Positions 5,070 through 5,270 of a stretch of 5,270 bases of DNA are shown here, in pieces (within the stretch, counting starts at the first letter, position 1; every line of letters starts with the position of its first letter). The position numbers were made by a program, and so were the translations under genes. Below the pieces are notes generated by a model. The model did no database searches and had not been told where the DNA came from. It saw nothing but the letters and a program-made list of their open reading frames with translations. The stretch comes from Lachnospiraceae bacterium (GTDB taxonomy: Bacteria > Bacillota > Clostridia > Lachnospirales > Lachnospiraceae): the NCBI GenBank assembly GCA_003519685.1, contig DOWG01000275.1, positions 23,130 through 28,399 of the forward strand. The letters run 5' to 3'.

Positions 5070-5270
5070 TTATTTTTTAGCGTCTTTTGGTCTCTTAGCA
5101 CCGTACTTGGAACGTGCCTGTCTTCTCTTAGCAACGCCTGCGGTATCCAAAGTACCTCGGATGATATGGTATCTGGTACCAGGTAAGTCCTTTACCCTTC
5201 CGCCTCTGATCAGAACAACGCTATGCTCCTGAAGATTGTGACCTTCTCCCGGGATATAGCTTGTTACTTC
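5070..5270 (-). CDS. rpsL: 30S ribosomal protein S12, C-terminal part (5' end outside window)
   Basis: S12 sits at the decoding centre of the 30S subunit and helps monitor codon-anticodon pairing. The last 66 codons are present, starting in frame at the window edge with EVTSYIPGEGHNLQEHS and ending RPKDAKK. The loop GGRVKDLPG (fragment residues 23-31) matches the conserved segment in which E. coli Lys88 and Pro91 changes give streptomycin resistance or dependence; both residues are wild type here. The aspartate in this loop is the one methylthiolated by RimO in E. coli. The other resistance site (Lys43) lies outside the window. The protein is cut by the window edge, not by a mutation. It is the first str-operon gene visible, and rpsG follows after an unusually long 239-nt gap. 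Confidence 0.98.
   Translation of the reverse strand, partial: EVTSYIPGEGHNLQEHSVVLIRGGRVKDLPGTRYHIIRGTLDTAGVAKRRQARSKYGAKRPKDAKK

Overview
The window is the distal part of a bacterial str operon, read on the minus strand in the order rpsL (3' end only) - rpsG - fusA - tuf. A short stretch of unrelated plus-strand sequence converges on its end. The protein wording suggests a Gram-positive Clostridia of the Lachnospiraceae type: EF-Tu opens with MAKAKFERTKKHCNIG, EF-G opens with MAEREYPLERTRNIG, S12 ends in RPKDAKK, and the DNA is AT-leaning with strong AAGGAGG ribosome binding sites. This placement comes from remembered family sequences, not from a search.

Layout by region. Bases 1-49 hold what may be the last codons of an upstream plus-strand gene, overlapping by 8 nt the start of a 174-residue, probably four-helix membrane protein of unknown function (42-566). 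Bases 567-696 hold a 13-bp hairpin terminator between this gene and the convergent tuf. tuf (697-1890) follows on the minus strand. The 243-nt gap 1891-2133 holds a near-consensus SigA promoter (TTGATA-17-TATAAT) and a leader of about 140 nt with four closely packed hairpins. One hairpin loop is complementary to the tuf ribosome binding site region. fusA (2134-4254) starts at an internal TTG rather than at the outermost possible start. A 105-nt gap with small hairpins separates it from rpsG (4360-4830, GTG start). A long 239-nt gap with two clear hairpins and a possible 8-codon mini-ORF separates rpsG from rpsL (5070-5270, cut by the window edge).

The genes serve one process. S12 and S7 are small-subunit proteins at the decoding centre and the tRNA exit region. 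EF-G drives translocation and ribosome recycling, and EF-Tu delivers aminoacyl-tRNA. The separate promoter and leader before tuf fit the known need for EF-Tu in excess over ribosomes. I see no CRISPR array, transposon, tRNA, rRNA, phage gene or defence system. The coding part is ordinary core genome, and the parts worth a second look are the untranslated gaps, especially the tuf leader.
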